Of a DNA stretch of 44,763 nucleotides, positions 24,743 through 32,590 are shown one piece after another. This DNA is from CAZAQK01 sp046344715 (GTDB taxonomy: Bacteria; Pseudomonadota; Alphaproteobacteria; Rickettsiales; SXRF01): the NCBI GenBank assembly GCA_046344715.1, contig JBKDKX010000005.1, positions 1-44,763 of the forward strand, read 5' to 3'. The notes under the pieces were generated by a model. The model saw only the letters and a list, made by a program, of their open reading frames with translations. It was not told the origin of the DNA and ran no database searches. How positions within the stretch are numbered: position 1 is the first letter of the stretch; the number at the start of each line of letters is the position of its first letter. A program made the position numbers and the translations under genes.

Positions 24743-25380
24743 CAGGGGCAATAGCAAATTTATTAGTAAATGTAATTATTATTACGTTGCTTGTAGTGAC
24801 TATTGCCTATTGCTGGGTTTTGAATCGGCGGATAAAGATTTTACAGGACAGCAAGGGAGAATTAGCGCAGCTTCTTAAGCATTTTGATGAGTCCACACAA
24901 AGAGCGTCTGAAAGCATTATAGCACTGCAATCTGCGAGTAAAAAAATTGGTGAGACCATTCAGGCACGCGTTGAGAAGGCCAATTTTTTATTAGACGATC
25001 TGTCATTTATGATTGAGAAGGCAGCTAAAGTATCGCAGCAGATGGAAGCTGGTTTTGCGGTGAGCCGTGCAAAAAGCAGGGTTATCACAGAACCTGCAGC
25101 TCAAGTCCGCGCTGATGTGCAGGAACGTGAAGAGGTGTTTATTGCAGATACTCCACCACCCAAAAAAGTGCAAGCACCTGAACCATCACGTGCGCCTGTG
25201 GCGGGATCCAGCCGTGAGACTACGCTTGCTGCCTTGCAGGCCGTTATTGAGCGCGCAAAACGCCGTTCATTCGAAGATAACGATGATGAACAGGATATGC
25301 CACCACAGCCTTCTGCAAGGGGAAGAACAAAATCAGAGCAAGAATTATTAGAAATGATTCGTTCTGGGTTTAAGGGGTAA
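24739..25380 (+). CDS. DUF6468 flagellar-locus protein
   Basis: The 213-residue protein has one N-terminal membrane helix (about residues 8-27, LLVNVIIITLLVVTIAYCWVL) and a helical coiled-coil region containing KIGETIQARVEKANFLLDDLSFMIEKA, typical of the DUF6468 family found between fliM and motE in alphaproteobacterial flagellar loci. The second half is Pro/Arg/Glu-rich and likely disordered. Its start overlaps the fliM stop, so the two are coupled. The exact role is unknown; position and a single-pass topology suggest a motor-associated accessory factor. Confidence 0.8.
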   Translation: MTGAIANLLVNVIIITLLVVTIAYCWVLNRRIKILQDSKGELAQLLKHFDESTQRASESIIALQSASKKIGETIQARVEKANFLLDDLSFMIEKAAKVSQQMEAGFAVSRAKSRVITEPAAQVRADVQEREEVFIADTPPPKKVQAPEPSRAPVAGSSRETTLAALQAVIERAKRRSFEDNDDEQDMPPQPSARGRTKSEQELLEMIRSGFKG

Positions 25381-25390
25381 TAGTTAGAAC

Positions 25391-26221
25391 ATGCGTATTA
25401 TACCCGTTACTATTGTTACGGCGCTGCTTTTTCTGGCTGTGAAGATGATCGATTTAACGCGCGGTACAGAGATGCTATCGGCTGGTGTTATTATTGCCAA
25501 TGTAGAGGCGCAGCAGGCAGGTGATACGGCAGCTCAAAAAATGCCTGAAAAGACTGAAGAACAAGAAGTAAAAACCGAAGAAAAAAGCGCAGAAAAACCA
25601 GAAGAGAAAAAAGAAGAAAAATCAGAAGAACAAAAAGGCGAACCTGCTAAATCCGAAGAAACTAAGAGTGATATCAAAGAAAGTGCTGAAGAAAAGAAAG
25701 AACCAGAAAATACTGCGGTATCCGAATCCTCCGGTGATACCACTGACCGGCATTTCACAAGCTCAGAATTAGATTTATTGCAGAAGCTTGCAGCGCGCCG
25801 CGATGAGTTGGACAGGTGGGAACGTAATATACAGATAAAAGAAGAAGTGCTGAATGCGACAGAAAAACGTATTAATGAACGTATTCTTGAAATTGAATCC
25901 ATGAAAAAGCAGGTGGCTGAGTTATTGGCGCAATATAATGAAAAAGAAGACGCAAAAATACGCAGCCTTGTAAAAATCTATGAAAATATGAAACCCAAAG
26001 AAGCCGCACGCATTTTTGATGAAATCGAAATGCCGATATTACTGTTGGTTATTGATAAGATGGCTGAAAAGAAGGCAGCGCCGATACTTGCAGGTATGAA
26101 TTCAACAAAAGCTAAGCAGATTACGGTTGAGCTTGCGGATCAGCGTAAATATAACTCGTCAAAAATGACATCGGTGGCACCGGCGGCTACACCACCTGCT
26201 TCTAGTCCTTCACAACAATGA
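25391..26221 (+). CDS. MotE-like flagellar motor protein (MgtE-N/MotE chaperone family)
   Basis: MotE-type proteins act in the periplasm as chaperones for the stator-associated protein MotC in alphaproteobacteria. The 276-residue product has an N-terminal signal/anchor (MRIIPVTIVTALLFLAV), a long Lys/Glu-rich low-complexity linker (about residues 42-110), a coiled coil (about 122-185), and the MgtE-N-like domain with LVKIYENMKPKEAARIFDEIEM, ILLLVIDKMAEKKAAPILAGM and the following helix. The Lys/Glu linker is unusually long. Its stop overlaps the start of the phosphomannomutase gene (ATGA). Confidence 0.85.
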   Translation: MRIIPVTIVTALLFLAVKMIDLTRGTEMLSAGVIIANVEAQQAGDTAAQKMPEKTEEQEVKTEEKSAEKPEEKKEEKSEEQKGEPAKSEETKSDIKESAEEKKEPENTAVSESSGDTTDRHFTSSELDLLQKLAARRDELDRWERNIQIKEEVLNATEKRINERILEIESMKKQVAELLAQYNEKEDAKIRSLVKIYENMKPKEAARIFDEIEMPILLLVIDKMAEKKAAPILAGMNSTKAKQITVELADQRKYNSSKMTSVAPAATPPASSPSQQ

Positions 26222-27618
26222 TAAATAATATATCCGCACACCAACGACATGGAGGTATCGCGCGCTCTATTTTTCGCGAATATGATATTCGTGGTATCTC
26301 AGGCGAGAGTTTGTTTACCGAGGATGCCTATAGTATTGGCCGTGCATTTAGCAGTAGAATATTTGATCAGAATAGACGTGTGTGCGTATGTCGTGATGGC
26401 AGGCTTAGTTCTCCATCACTGAGCGAAGCATTGATTCAAGGTATTCTGGATAGCGGTGTTGATGTAATCGATATTGGTGTTGGGCCTACGCCAATGTTGT
26501 ATTTTGCAGCGTATATGCTTAACGCAAGCGGTGCTATTATGGTTACTGGATCACATAACCCACCCAAGCATAATGGCATGAAATTTGTGCTTGATGGAAA
26601 GCCATTTTATGGGGCTGATATTCAATCACTATATAAGATTATTACAGATGGTTTGCCTTCAATTTCTACAAAAGGCAGTGTGCAGCTCTATGATATAAAG
26701 CATGATTACATAAAAAAACTGCTTTCAGTATTTCATGAAAAAAAATCGATAGGTGTGGCATGGGATGCGGGGAATGGTGCTGCCGGAGAAATTATGGAGG
26801 CATTATGCAAATCGCTGCCAGGCAATCACATTGCCCTTAATGCCACAATAGATGGGCGGTTCCCTGTACATCATCCGGATCCGTCAGTGGCTGAGAATCT
26901 CTATCAACTGGTAGATGAAGTAAAAAAGAAGAAACTGGATATTGGCGTTGCCTTTGATGGTGATGGTGATCGGGTGGGGATCATCGATGATGAAGGATTT
27001 ATTATATGGCCAGATCAGTTGATGATGCTTTTTGCACGGGAAGTACTACAAAAATGTCCGGGTGCGATGATCATTGCTGATGTAAAAACCAGTGATAATT
27101 TATTTTCATTTGTAAAATCGCAGGGTGGGGTTCCGCTCATGTGGAAAACAGGGCACTCACACATAAAAGCAAAAATGGCTGAAACAGGTGCAAAGCTTGC
27201 AGGTGAAATGAGTGGGCATATCTTCTTTGCAGATGAATATTATGGCTTTGATGATGGATTGTATGCCGCCATGCGCGCGATAAATATTGTATCTAATATG
27301 GATATAAAACTTTCAGAATGGCGTAAACAGATGCCTAAACTCATCAGCACTCCGGAAATACGCTTTCCGTGTGACGACGGCAGGAAGTTTACGGTCATTA
27401 CAGAAGTAGCTGCAAGGCTTACATCTGAGGGTATCGTATTTAATAATATTGATGGTGTGCGCGTTAACAGCGATGGCGGCTGGTGGCTGCTGCGTGCTTC
27501 TAATACCCAGCCTATGCTGGTGGCGCGCTGTGAGGCAGATACACAGGATAGTCTTGATAAATTAGTCAATGTTCTTCAAAAACAACTGACGGCAAGCGGA
27601 ATACGCCTGCCGTCATAA
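26218..27618 (+). CDS. Phosphomannomutase/phosphoglucomutase (AlgC/ManB type)
   Basis: The enzyme interconverts hexose 6- and 1-phosphates for nucleotide-sugar synthesis. The 466-residue protein has the four conserved loops: phosphoserine loop TGSHNPPKHNGMK, metal loop FDGDGDRVGI, sugar loop GEMSGHIFF and phosphate loop RASNTQPMLVAR. FREYDIRGI at the N-terminus is also typical. Its ATG overlaps the motE stop by 4 bp, so it is co-translated with a flagellar operon. This suggests, without proving, a role in flagellin or rod glycosylation or in surface polysaccharide made with motility. Confidence 0.94.
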   Translation: MINNISAHQRHGGIARSIFREYDIRGISGESLFTEDAYSIGRAFSSRIFDQNRRVCVCRDGRLSSPSLSEALIQGILDSGVDVIDIGVGPTPMLYFAAYMLNASGAIMVTGSHNPPKHNGMKFVLDGKPFYGADIQSLYKIITDGLPSISTKGSVQLYDIKHDYIKKLLSVFHEKKSIGVAWDAGNGAAGEIMEALCKSLPGNHIALNATIDGRFPVHHPDPSVAENLYQLVDEVKKKKLDIGVAFDGDGDRVGIIDDEGFIIWPDQLMMLFAREVLQKCPGAMIIADVKTSDNLFSFVKSQGGVPLMWKTGHSHIKAKMAETGAKLAGEMSGHIFFADEYYGFDDGLYAAMRAINIVSNMDIKLSEWRKQMPKLISTPEIRFPCDDGRKFTVITEVAARLTSEGIVFNNIDGVRVNSDGGWWLLRASNTQPMLVARCEADTQDSLDKLVNVLQKQLTASGIRLPS

Positions 27619-27630
27619 TCATTGTTTTAA

Positions 27631-28863
27631 TTATGCCTTATCTTCCTGAAGTGTCAGGAAGAGTTGTGCATCGAGTTCTGCAGGCATTATCGGTTGAATC
27701 TTAGGTTTGAACACATCTGCATCTGTGCTTGCTACGTCAACCACTGGTGCAGGAGCTAGTGGCTTGTTAGCCACGACGACTGGTTCAGGTTTTGCAGCTG
27801 TAACAGCGTCAACATCGCTTTTCGTACGGTTATCAAATTCAGCACGGGTAAGCACCTGATTTCCATTTGCATCAGCAGCTGCAAATGCTTTGCGAACAAA
27901 ATCAGCATCTACTTTGTTGCCAGCTTTCTGATAAAGAGCAATGGCATTTTCCAATTCCTCTGCGGAGATTTCACCGCTATTGTCAAGATCTGCCATAGCA
28001 AATGTATCGCCTTTATCGGCAGCGATTCGACGGCGAAGTTCAGAAATACTGAGTGCGCCATCTCCGTCAACATCTGATGTCATGGAGAAGATGTTATCCA
28101 GCATTGCGTTGGCACTCTTATCATCCATGCCATCAGCCATGAGTGATTTTAAGGCTTCGTCACGCGTTACTTTGCCATCGGTATTACCATCAAATTTATA
28201 GAACATGATTTCGAAGGCACGCGTATCATCAGAAGCCTTGCCATACTTGTTGTAATTATCAAATTCGGCACGTGTAAGAACCTTGCTTTGATCAAGATCC
28301 GCTTCACCATAAATTTTACGTACATTCTCTGCATCGACTTTCCAGCCAGCAGCTTGGAAACGCCTTATAGCATCTTCAAGTTCTGCGCCGCCAATTTTAC
28401 CATCGCTATTCAGGTCATATGCAGCAAAAGCATCGCCAGCGTCTGCTTTCAGGCGGCGATTGAGTTCAACCATGCTCAAACCATCGCCATTCGTATCGCT
28501 GGTTTCGGAGAGTATATTGCTTACAAATGCATCTATACCTTTATCATCTGCACCGGAAGATTTAAGGATATTTACAATTTCTTCTTTGGTTACAAGGCCA
28601 TTCTTATCGGAGTCAAAATTATTGAATATTTCCTGAAAAGAACCTGAAAAAATACTTGCTGGATCTACCTTTGGTGCGATAGAGAACGCGTCAATAGCAG
28701 GTGCAGCAGGTTTTGCCACGGGCTTTGCTGCGTCAACACTAGCCACGACAGGATTTGATACAGGTTTTGCTATATCAGCATCTGCGGCTGTTTGCTGGGT
28801 TTTTATAATGGATTGATATTTAAGCTGGACGTTGCCGCTCACGAGCGGATTAATACTTTGCAT
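27631..28863 (-). CDS. Eight-EF-hand calcium-binding protein made of two duplicated four-hand modules
   Basis: The 410-residue protein has an Ala/Pro/Lys-rich N-terminus (1-75), then eight EF-hand loops at about residues 84, 123, 150, 189, 225, 264, 292 and 331, and a Pro/Ala-rich tail. Loops such as DLNSDGKIGGAE, DVDGDGALSISE and DLDNSGEISAEE keep the calcium ligands; those at 189 (DLDQSKVLTRAE) and 331 (DANGNQVLTRAE) lack the central Gly, and the one at 123 is one residue short. The second set repeats the first at an offset of 141-142 residues. There is no signal peptide. GGAGG precedes the ATG, and a sigma-54-like promoter lies upstream, which ties it to the flagellar genes. Confidence 0.9.
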   Translation of the reverse strand: MQSINPLVSGNVQLKYQSIIKTQQTAADADIAKPVSNPVVASVDAAKPVAKPAAPAIDAFSIAPKVDPASIFSGSFQEIFNNFDSDKNGLVTKEEIVNILKSSGADDKGIDAFVSNILSETSDTNGDGLSMVELNRRLKADAGDAFAAYDLNSDGKIGGAELEDAIRRFQAAGWKVDAENVRKIYGEADLDQSKVLTRAEFDNYNKYGKASDDTRAFEIMFYKFDGNTDGKVTRDEALKSLMADGMDDKSANAMLDNIFSMTSDVDGDGALSISELRRRIAADKGDTFAMADLDNSGEISAEELENAIALYQKAGNKVDADFVRKAFAAADANGNQVLTRAEFDNRTKSDVDAVTAAKPEPVVVANKPLAPAPVVDVASTDADVFKPKIQPIMPAELDAQLFLTLQEDKA

Positions 28864-28910
28864 TGTAGGCCTCCTACCTAGAGATTAAACCGAATTACAT
28901 ATTCAGCTAA

Positions 28911-28926
28911 TGCAAAGAGTACGCCA
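28911..28926 (-). promoter_or_regulatory. Sigma-54 (-24/-12)-like promoter of the EF-hand gene
   Basis: On the minus strand TGGCGTACTCTTTGCA keeps TGGC and TTGCA with GG and GC exactly ten bases apart; the less critical middle bases differ. It lies 48 bp upstream of the ATG, similar to the flgF promoter distance. Confidence 0.6.
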
Positions 28927-29005
28927 AATTCACTAACGTATTATTAAAATTGGATAGAAAGCAGCTAAAACTGTATAGTTTTCTGAAAAATATAGAGAAA
29001 AAACT

Positions 29006-29422
29006 CTATTTTTTCTTGGCCTTCATCATGGCAACGATATCCAGAAGGCGCTTTTCTTCCTGATCTATACTGAACTGTGTGCGCTGGCGGGCAACTTCTG
29101 CCTGAAGCTTGGCCTCATATTCATCATCAAAGCCAAATTTTTCACGCATATGCTCCACAACAGCCGGAGGTGGCTTGGTTTCATACCCATACACAATAAT
29201 TTTGCCGTAATCACCAAGGCGCATAGATTCGCGTGCTTTGGTGCGTTCATAAAACTCGCGGTATTTGCTGGGTTTTACCGCAATGTAAGCATAATAGGGG
29301 CGGCCACTTGCGGTAACGCCGTCAGTGTATGCAATAATACTTGCGCCTTCATCCGCTTTTTTCAGAGCTTCAGGTGATTGTGGTTTTAATTTGCCAGATT
29401 GTTCAAACTGATATGCTTGCAT
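29006..29422 (-). CDS. Uncharacterised 138-aa protein
   Basis: AAGGAG lies 7 bp before the ATG. The product starts MQAYQFEQSGKLKPQSPEAL and has an alpha/beta first half (EGASIIAYTDGVTASGRPYYAYIAVKPSKY) and a charged helical second half ending in a Lys-rich tail. No signal peptide, membrane span or cysteine is seen, so it should be cytosolic. I do not recognise a family. It follows the coiled-coil protein gene by 10 bp on the same strand and is surely co-transcribed with it. Confidence 0.7.
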   Translation of the reverse strand: MQAYQFEQSGKLKPQSPEALKKADEGASIIAYTDGVTASGRPYYAYIAVKPSKYREFYERTKARESMRLGDYGKIIVYGYETKPPPAVVEHMREKFGFDDEYEAKLQAEVARQRTQFSIDQEEKRLLDIVAMMKAKKK

Positions 29423-29432
29423 ACACTACTCC

Positions 29433-30383
29433 TTACGCCAAACCGGCAACATTTTCGCGTTGCTGGCCAGGGCCTCCAGCATTCACCTGAATTTCTGTCG
29501 CATTTGCGACATCCATGCGGACGGGTGCGATTTGTCCATCCCTACCGTTATCATTTGTAGCCGCCACTTCTTTCTTGGCGGCATCTTCTGCCATTGGGGC
29601 GTCTGCATCAACGACACCTGCCTTAGCGGCCTTGTTTGGTGTGACCTGCTGGTCTTCTAAACCTTCTTCTTTATCCTGCCCCATTTCGGCCTTGCGTCCT
29701 TTTATTGCGCCTACCATTTCAATCATGCCGGTCTTTTGGATAACGGCGTTTCCACTGTTTTTCTCTACAAAAGAGATGATTTTATCCATTCCTTTAGGGT
29801 CGTTCATCAGCTCTTTTTTGAATTCACGCATTTCTTCCGCCATTTCCATTTTGACGGCGTTTTTATCTTCCAGTGTTTTGGCGTTATCCAACTTAGTTTC
29901 AAGGGCAATCATTTTCTCCATGCTGTCGCTATTCTTGAATTCTTCGGAATTCTCCATGAGCACGCGGTATTCTTTTAGCTCTGCTTCGCGCGCATCATAT
30001 TTTTCTTTTAAGGCTGGATTATTCGGATCCTTTTCATAAGCATCCATGATCTGCTGTGATTCACGGCTGTAATCGAGCATCTTGATACGTGCGCCAAGCT
30101 CAGCGCGTTGATTTTCCGAAAGGCTTGGGTCATCCTTCCATTTTTGCAACTCAGCATATTCCTGCTGCTCACGGTCATACATCCGTTTCAGGTAATCTTC
30201 CGTGCTGAGATTGGTATCCATAATGTCTTTATTCTCAGCGGCGTTGAACTCCTGCATTTTTTTATCAAACTCCGCGTTGCGGCGGGTATTTGCCGCTTCA
30301 TCAGGCTGAGCCTGCTCATCACCAATATTATTGGGATTGAGCATCATGGCCTTGGCTGTGGGGAGGTTTGGTTCTGCTGACAT
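29433..30383 (-). CDS. Uncharacterised Glu/Lys-rich helical protein
   Basis: The 316-residue protein has no cysteine, no signal peptide and no membrane span. Residues about 25-215 are highly charged and helical with repeated EYAELQKW, KEYRVLMENSEEFKN and MEMAEEMREFKKELM-type segments, probably coiled coil; the last 90 residues are low-complexity (Ala/Asp/Asn/Gln) and likely disordered. AGGT precedes the ATG. It heads a two-gene unit with the 138-aa gene. Three TTGTCAT-like 11-mers lie upstream, pointing to PhoB-type control. No family is recognised. Confidence 0.7.
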   Translation of the reverse strand: MSAEPNLPTAKAMMLNPNNIGDEQAQPDEAANTRRNAEFDKKMQEFNAAENKDIMDTNLSTEDYLKRMYDREQQEYAELQKWKDDPSLSENQRAELGARIKMLDYSRESQQIMDAYEKDPNNPALKEKYDAREAELKEYRVLMENSEEFKNSDSMEKMIALETKLDNAKTLEDKNAVKMEMAEEMREFKKELMNDPKGMDKIISFVEKNSGNAVIQKTGMIEMVGAIKGRKAEMGQDKEEGLEDQQVTPNKAAKAGVVDADAPMAEDAAKKEVAATNDNGRDGQIAPVRMDVANATEIQVNAGGPGQQRENVAGLA

Positions 30384-30455
30384 AAGAATTACCTGTAAAT
30401 TCTGCTCTGAGTTATCATTCAGACTTCATACTACTACAAAAAACACCGATTGCGT

Positions 30456-30484
30456 GTGAACTTTTTGTGACGATTTGGTGATAA
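30456..30484 (-). promoter_or_regulatory. Probable PhoB-type operator upstream of the helical protein gene
   Basis: On the minus strand TTATCACCAAA, TCGTCACAAAA and AGTTCAC follow each other in an 11-bp register. The half-sites are degenerate and no good -10 is found at 10 bp, so this is the weaker kind of call in the set. It lies 73 bp before the start at 30,383 and just outside the tRNA 3' end. Confidence 0.4.
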
Positions 30485-30498
30485 CCCTTTGAATTAGA

Positions 30499-30576
<78 letters not shown>

Positions 30577-30644
30577 ACATGGTATAACCGGTTTTTCAAG
30601 CGCCCGGTTATTTATATAGTTTGCCGCTCGCTTGCGCTCACGGA

Positions 30645-30663
30645 GGGGGCTGCGCTACGCCCC
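30645..30663 (-). repeat. Partial copy of the tRNA-Pro 5' end
   Basis: GGGGCGTAGCGCAGCCC on the minus strand is identical to bases 2-18 of tRNA-Pro, 88 bp upstream of the gene. The rest of the tRNA is absent. The spacer also contains an ATAACCGG/CCGGTTAT inverted repeat (about 30,583-30,610). It may be a scar of tRNA duplication or of an integration event. Confidence 0.6.
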
Positions 30664-30737
30664 AAAAAATGAGAATACGTGAATGCCTAGTAGATATTTT
30701 TTAGTAGCTTGGCAAGCGGTTTGGTGTGTAGGGATGT

Positions 30738-31220
30738 TTAATCCGTAAAATGGGGGTGTTTTGCAATATCGCCTTCGGATATGCCGAGTTTTTTACAGAT
30801 GCCACCTGCGAGCTCCAGCACAGCTGCGGTAGGTTTTCCTGCCGTGATAATATCTGTTGATTCTGGTGTGGTGCTATGCGCGATGTATAGTATTTTTCCA
30901 GATTTATCTAAAAAAAGCATATCCAGAGAGATATAGGTGTTTTTCATCCACATCATCGCAATGGGCTGGTTTTTAAACATAAACAACATGCCTCTGTCTT
31001 CAGCCAGTGATGTGCGGTACATCAGCCCTAATGCTTGCTCTTCCGGAGTTTTTGGCGTTTCTATGGTAAAAAAATGGCTTTCTTTGCCTGATACAATTTC
31101 AATAACACTAGAATTATCGGCGATATCCGCTGTGGCTGAAGGTGTATAAAAGCCCCCAACTAATACCATAAAAACTGCTAATATATTGATAAATATAGTA
31201 TTCATGTTGTTATTTGTCAT
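30738..31220 (-). CDS. DUF192-family exported protein
   Basis: The 160-residue protein has an N-terminal hydrophobic signal (residues 8-30) and the DUF192 domain: FFTIETPKTPEEQALGLMYRTSLAEDRGMLFMF, MMWMKNTYISLDMLFLD and AAVLELAGGICKKLGI are the diagnostic blocks. The function of the family is not established; members are small periplasmic or secreted proteins. An ATG five codons downstream (31,205) is also possible, because the first ATG lies inside a Pho-box-like repeat. It is divergent from the WG-repeat gene, and the shared operator may act on both. Confidence 0.88.
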   Translation of the reverse strand: MTNNNMNTIFINILAVFMVLVGGFYTPSATADIADNSSVIEIVSGKESHFFTIETPKTPEEQALGLMYRTSLAEDRGMLFMFKNQPIAMMWMKNTYISLDMLFLDKSGKILYIAHSTTPESTDIITAGKPTAAVLELAGGICKKLGISEGDIAKHPHFTD

Positions 31221-31231
31221 AAAAATGTCAC
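31214..31231 (+). promoter_or_regulatory. Pho-box-like operator of the WG-repeat gene
   Basis: TTGTCAT-AAAA-ATGTCAC, two half-sites in the 7+4+7 layout. At 10 bp comes TTTATT as a fair -10. A TATACT also occurs at 31,255-31,260, only 7 bp before the ATG, so a leaderless transcript is possible. The box overlaps the annotated start of the divergent DUF192 gene. Confidence 0.55.
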
Positions 31232-31267
31232 TATAAAATAGTTTATTGTCAGTATATACTTAGTCGT

Positions 31268-32329
31268 ATGAGTAATACACGCAATTTTATAGGTGGCAGG
31301 GCTGGGAGAGGGGGTAACCCAATCACGGATCTTGTTAAACTTGAAATACAAAAAGGTGGTAAATTGCCGCCTGCTGCGCGTTATAAATATATTCTCAAAA
31401 AGCGTATGGAAGCCGCGCAGGGTTTGCAGGATGCACATGGAAAAATGAAGCTGAAGGGCGCAACAGTTGATTATAAAAATATTCTGGGTAAAAAAATAAG
31501 TGATTCTAAAAATAAGCAGATTGGTAATGCTTCAGGCCGTTTTAGATCAAAACGAGCTGAGGATGCGTTGAAGCAGATTGCAATGAAGAAGGCTGCAAAA
31601 GAAGCAAAAGCCATGCGTAAAATGGTCATTGTCCGACCACAGAGCTTTGCCAATGGTAGCATTAACTCTAAGGGTCAAATATACGACGTTGCAAATAACA
31701 TGGTTGGCCAGGTAAATACAAAAAATGGAAATATGGCCACGACCATGGGATGGTCGTTCGGTAAATACAAGCCTCGCAGCGTTATGACAAATATGGCAAT
31801 TCAGGAAGCCATAAATAAATATAGCCCATATTATATCAATCTTCGAAAAATGCAGGCTATGCAGCAAGGTATGGTTGTTACAGAAGAGGTGGTTAATCTA
31901 TACGGGTATAATTCATCTCCACAACAATCAATGCATATGAGTGACCATTACGGTAATGATGCATCGGGACCTAGGCAAAACATAGGTGTTACCGCCTGGG
32001 GTGCCATGAGTAACAACACATGGGGTACGTTTGCCGATAACGCGTGGGGAACTGTTGCCGATAATGCGTGGGGTACGGCGAGTACTGACGTTTGGGGTGG
32101 TATAAGTGCCGGAAGCCTTTGGGGTGCCAAAGGCACCAGGATATGGGGCACGGGTGATGGAAAAAATTATCTGCGTAAATTTGCGCAGGCCATAGCGGCT
32201 TTGTTTGGTATCAGCCTCAATACAAAAGAAAGTCGTGCAGCAAAACGCGAGTTCCTTGCACAGCATCGTTCTTCAAATCGCTCTGGCGGCGGCAGCACAT
32301 CTGCTCCACGTACAACAACGCGTCGCTAA
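31268..32329 (+). CDS. Basic protein with Trp-Gly octapeptide repeats, unknown function
   Basis: The 353-residue protein has three parts. Residues 1-125 are strongly basic and helical (many Lys/Arg, AEDALKQIAMKKAAKEAKAMRK). Residues about 130-240 are mixed, with YDVANNMVGQVNTKNG resembling a short beta motif. Residues 244-300 carry seven WG units spaced mostly 8 residues apart, such as WGTFADNA, WGTVADNA and WGTASTDV. A Ser/Gly/Arg-rich tail follows. No signal peptide is evident. No Shine-Dalgarno site precedes the ATG. I recognise no family. A Pho-box-like repeat lies upstream. Confidence 0.7.
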   Translation: MSNTRNFIGGRAGRGGNPITDLVKLEIQKGGKLPPAARYKYILKKRMEAAQGLQDAHGKMKLKGATVDYKNILGKKISDSKNKQIGNASGRFRSKRAEDALKQIAMKKAAKEAKAMRKMVIVRPQSFANGSINSKGQIYDVANNMVGQVNTKNGNMATTMGWSFGKYKPRSVMTNMAIQEAINKYSPYYINLRKMQAMQQGMVVTEEVVNLYGYNSSPQQSMHMSDHYGNDASGPRQNIGVTAWGAMSNNTWGTFADNAWGTVADNAWGTASTDVWGGISAGSLWGAKGTRIWGTGDGKNYLRKFAQAIAALFGISLNTKESRAAKREFLAQHRSSNRSGGGSTSAPRTTTRR

Positions 32330-32345
32330 TTTATATTTGTTGTAT

Positions 32346-32364
32346 TTTCCCCCTTCCGGTGTGT
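32346..32364 (+). repeat. Second copy of a 19-bp word found at 268-286
   Basis: TTTCCCCCTTCCGGTGTGT occurs here 17 bp after the WG-repeat gene and again before the tail-tube gene, both on the plus strand and both in non-coding DNA. The sequence beyond the word differs. Its role is unknown. Confidence 0.6.
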
Positions 32365-32401
32365 AACACTCGCGTGTAATTTCCATAAATGTAGGCTCGA
32401 A

Positions 32402-32470
32402 TTAATCTAATTTTTTCTGGCTTATATTTCTATGCACCGCAAAAGGTGAGAATGCCTGCATCGTTGGCAT
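32402..32470 (-). pseudogene. Remnant of a duplicated SDR gene 3' end
   Basis: The minus strand reads MPTMQAFSPFAVHRNISQKKLD and stops at 32,402. The first 14 codons match the C-terminal MPVMQAFSPFAVHR of the SDR gene that ends at 33,124, and the DNA is identical over 35 bp (32,427-32,461 against 33,137-33,171). Upstream the frame closes at once with a stop, so nothing more of the gene is left. Confidence 0.7.
32427..32461. repeat. 35-bp direct repeat, left copy
   Basis: This is identical to 33,137-33,171, which is inside the SDR gene near its 3' end. The copies are 710 bp apart and enclose the gene for a secreted protein with its operator. Such an arrangement suggests a duplication or insertion that copied the SDR tail. 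Confidence 0.85.
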
Positions 32471-32482
32471 GTTTTTTTAGTT

Positions 32483-32538
32483 TTTTCTTAATAACGTCAT
32501 TGTTTTGTCATTAAACTGACACATAAATAAAGTATTCT
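32483..32538 (+). promoter_or_regulatory. PhoB-type operator array and promoter of the secreted-protein gene
   Basis: Four 11-mers run in register: TTTTCTTAATA, ACGTCATTGTT, TTGTCATTAAA, CTGACACATAA. The last two make a Pho box (TTGTCAT-TAAA-CTGACAC), followed after 10 bp by TATTCT as -10 (32,533-32,538). The transcript would start near 32,545, about 45 bp before the ATG. Confidence 0.68.
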
Positions 32539-32590
32539 GACTACATAAGGCGTTTAAATATAATGTGTATAAAATATCATAGGAGAAAAT

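Noticed and set aside
31997..32169. WG repeats as an Argonaute-hook (GW) protein
   Set aside because: Such hooks are eukaryotic and disordered; the strict 8-residue period and bacterial context do not support this.
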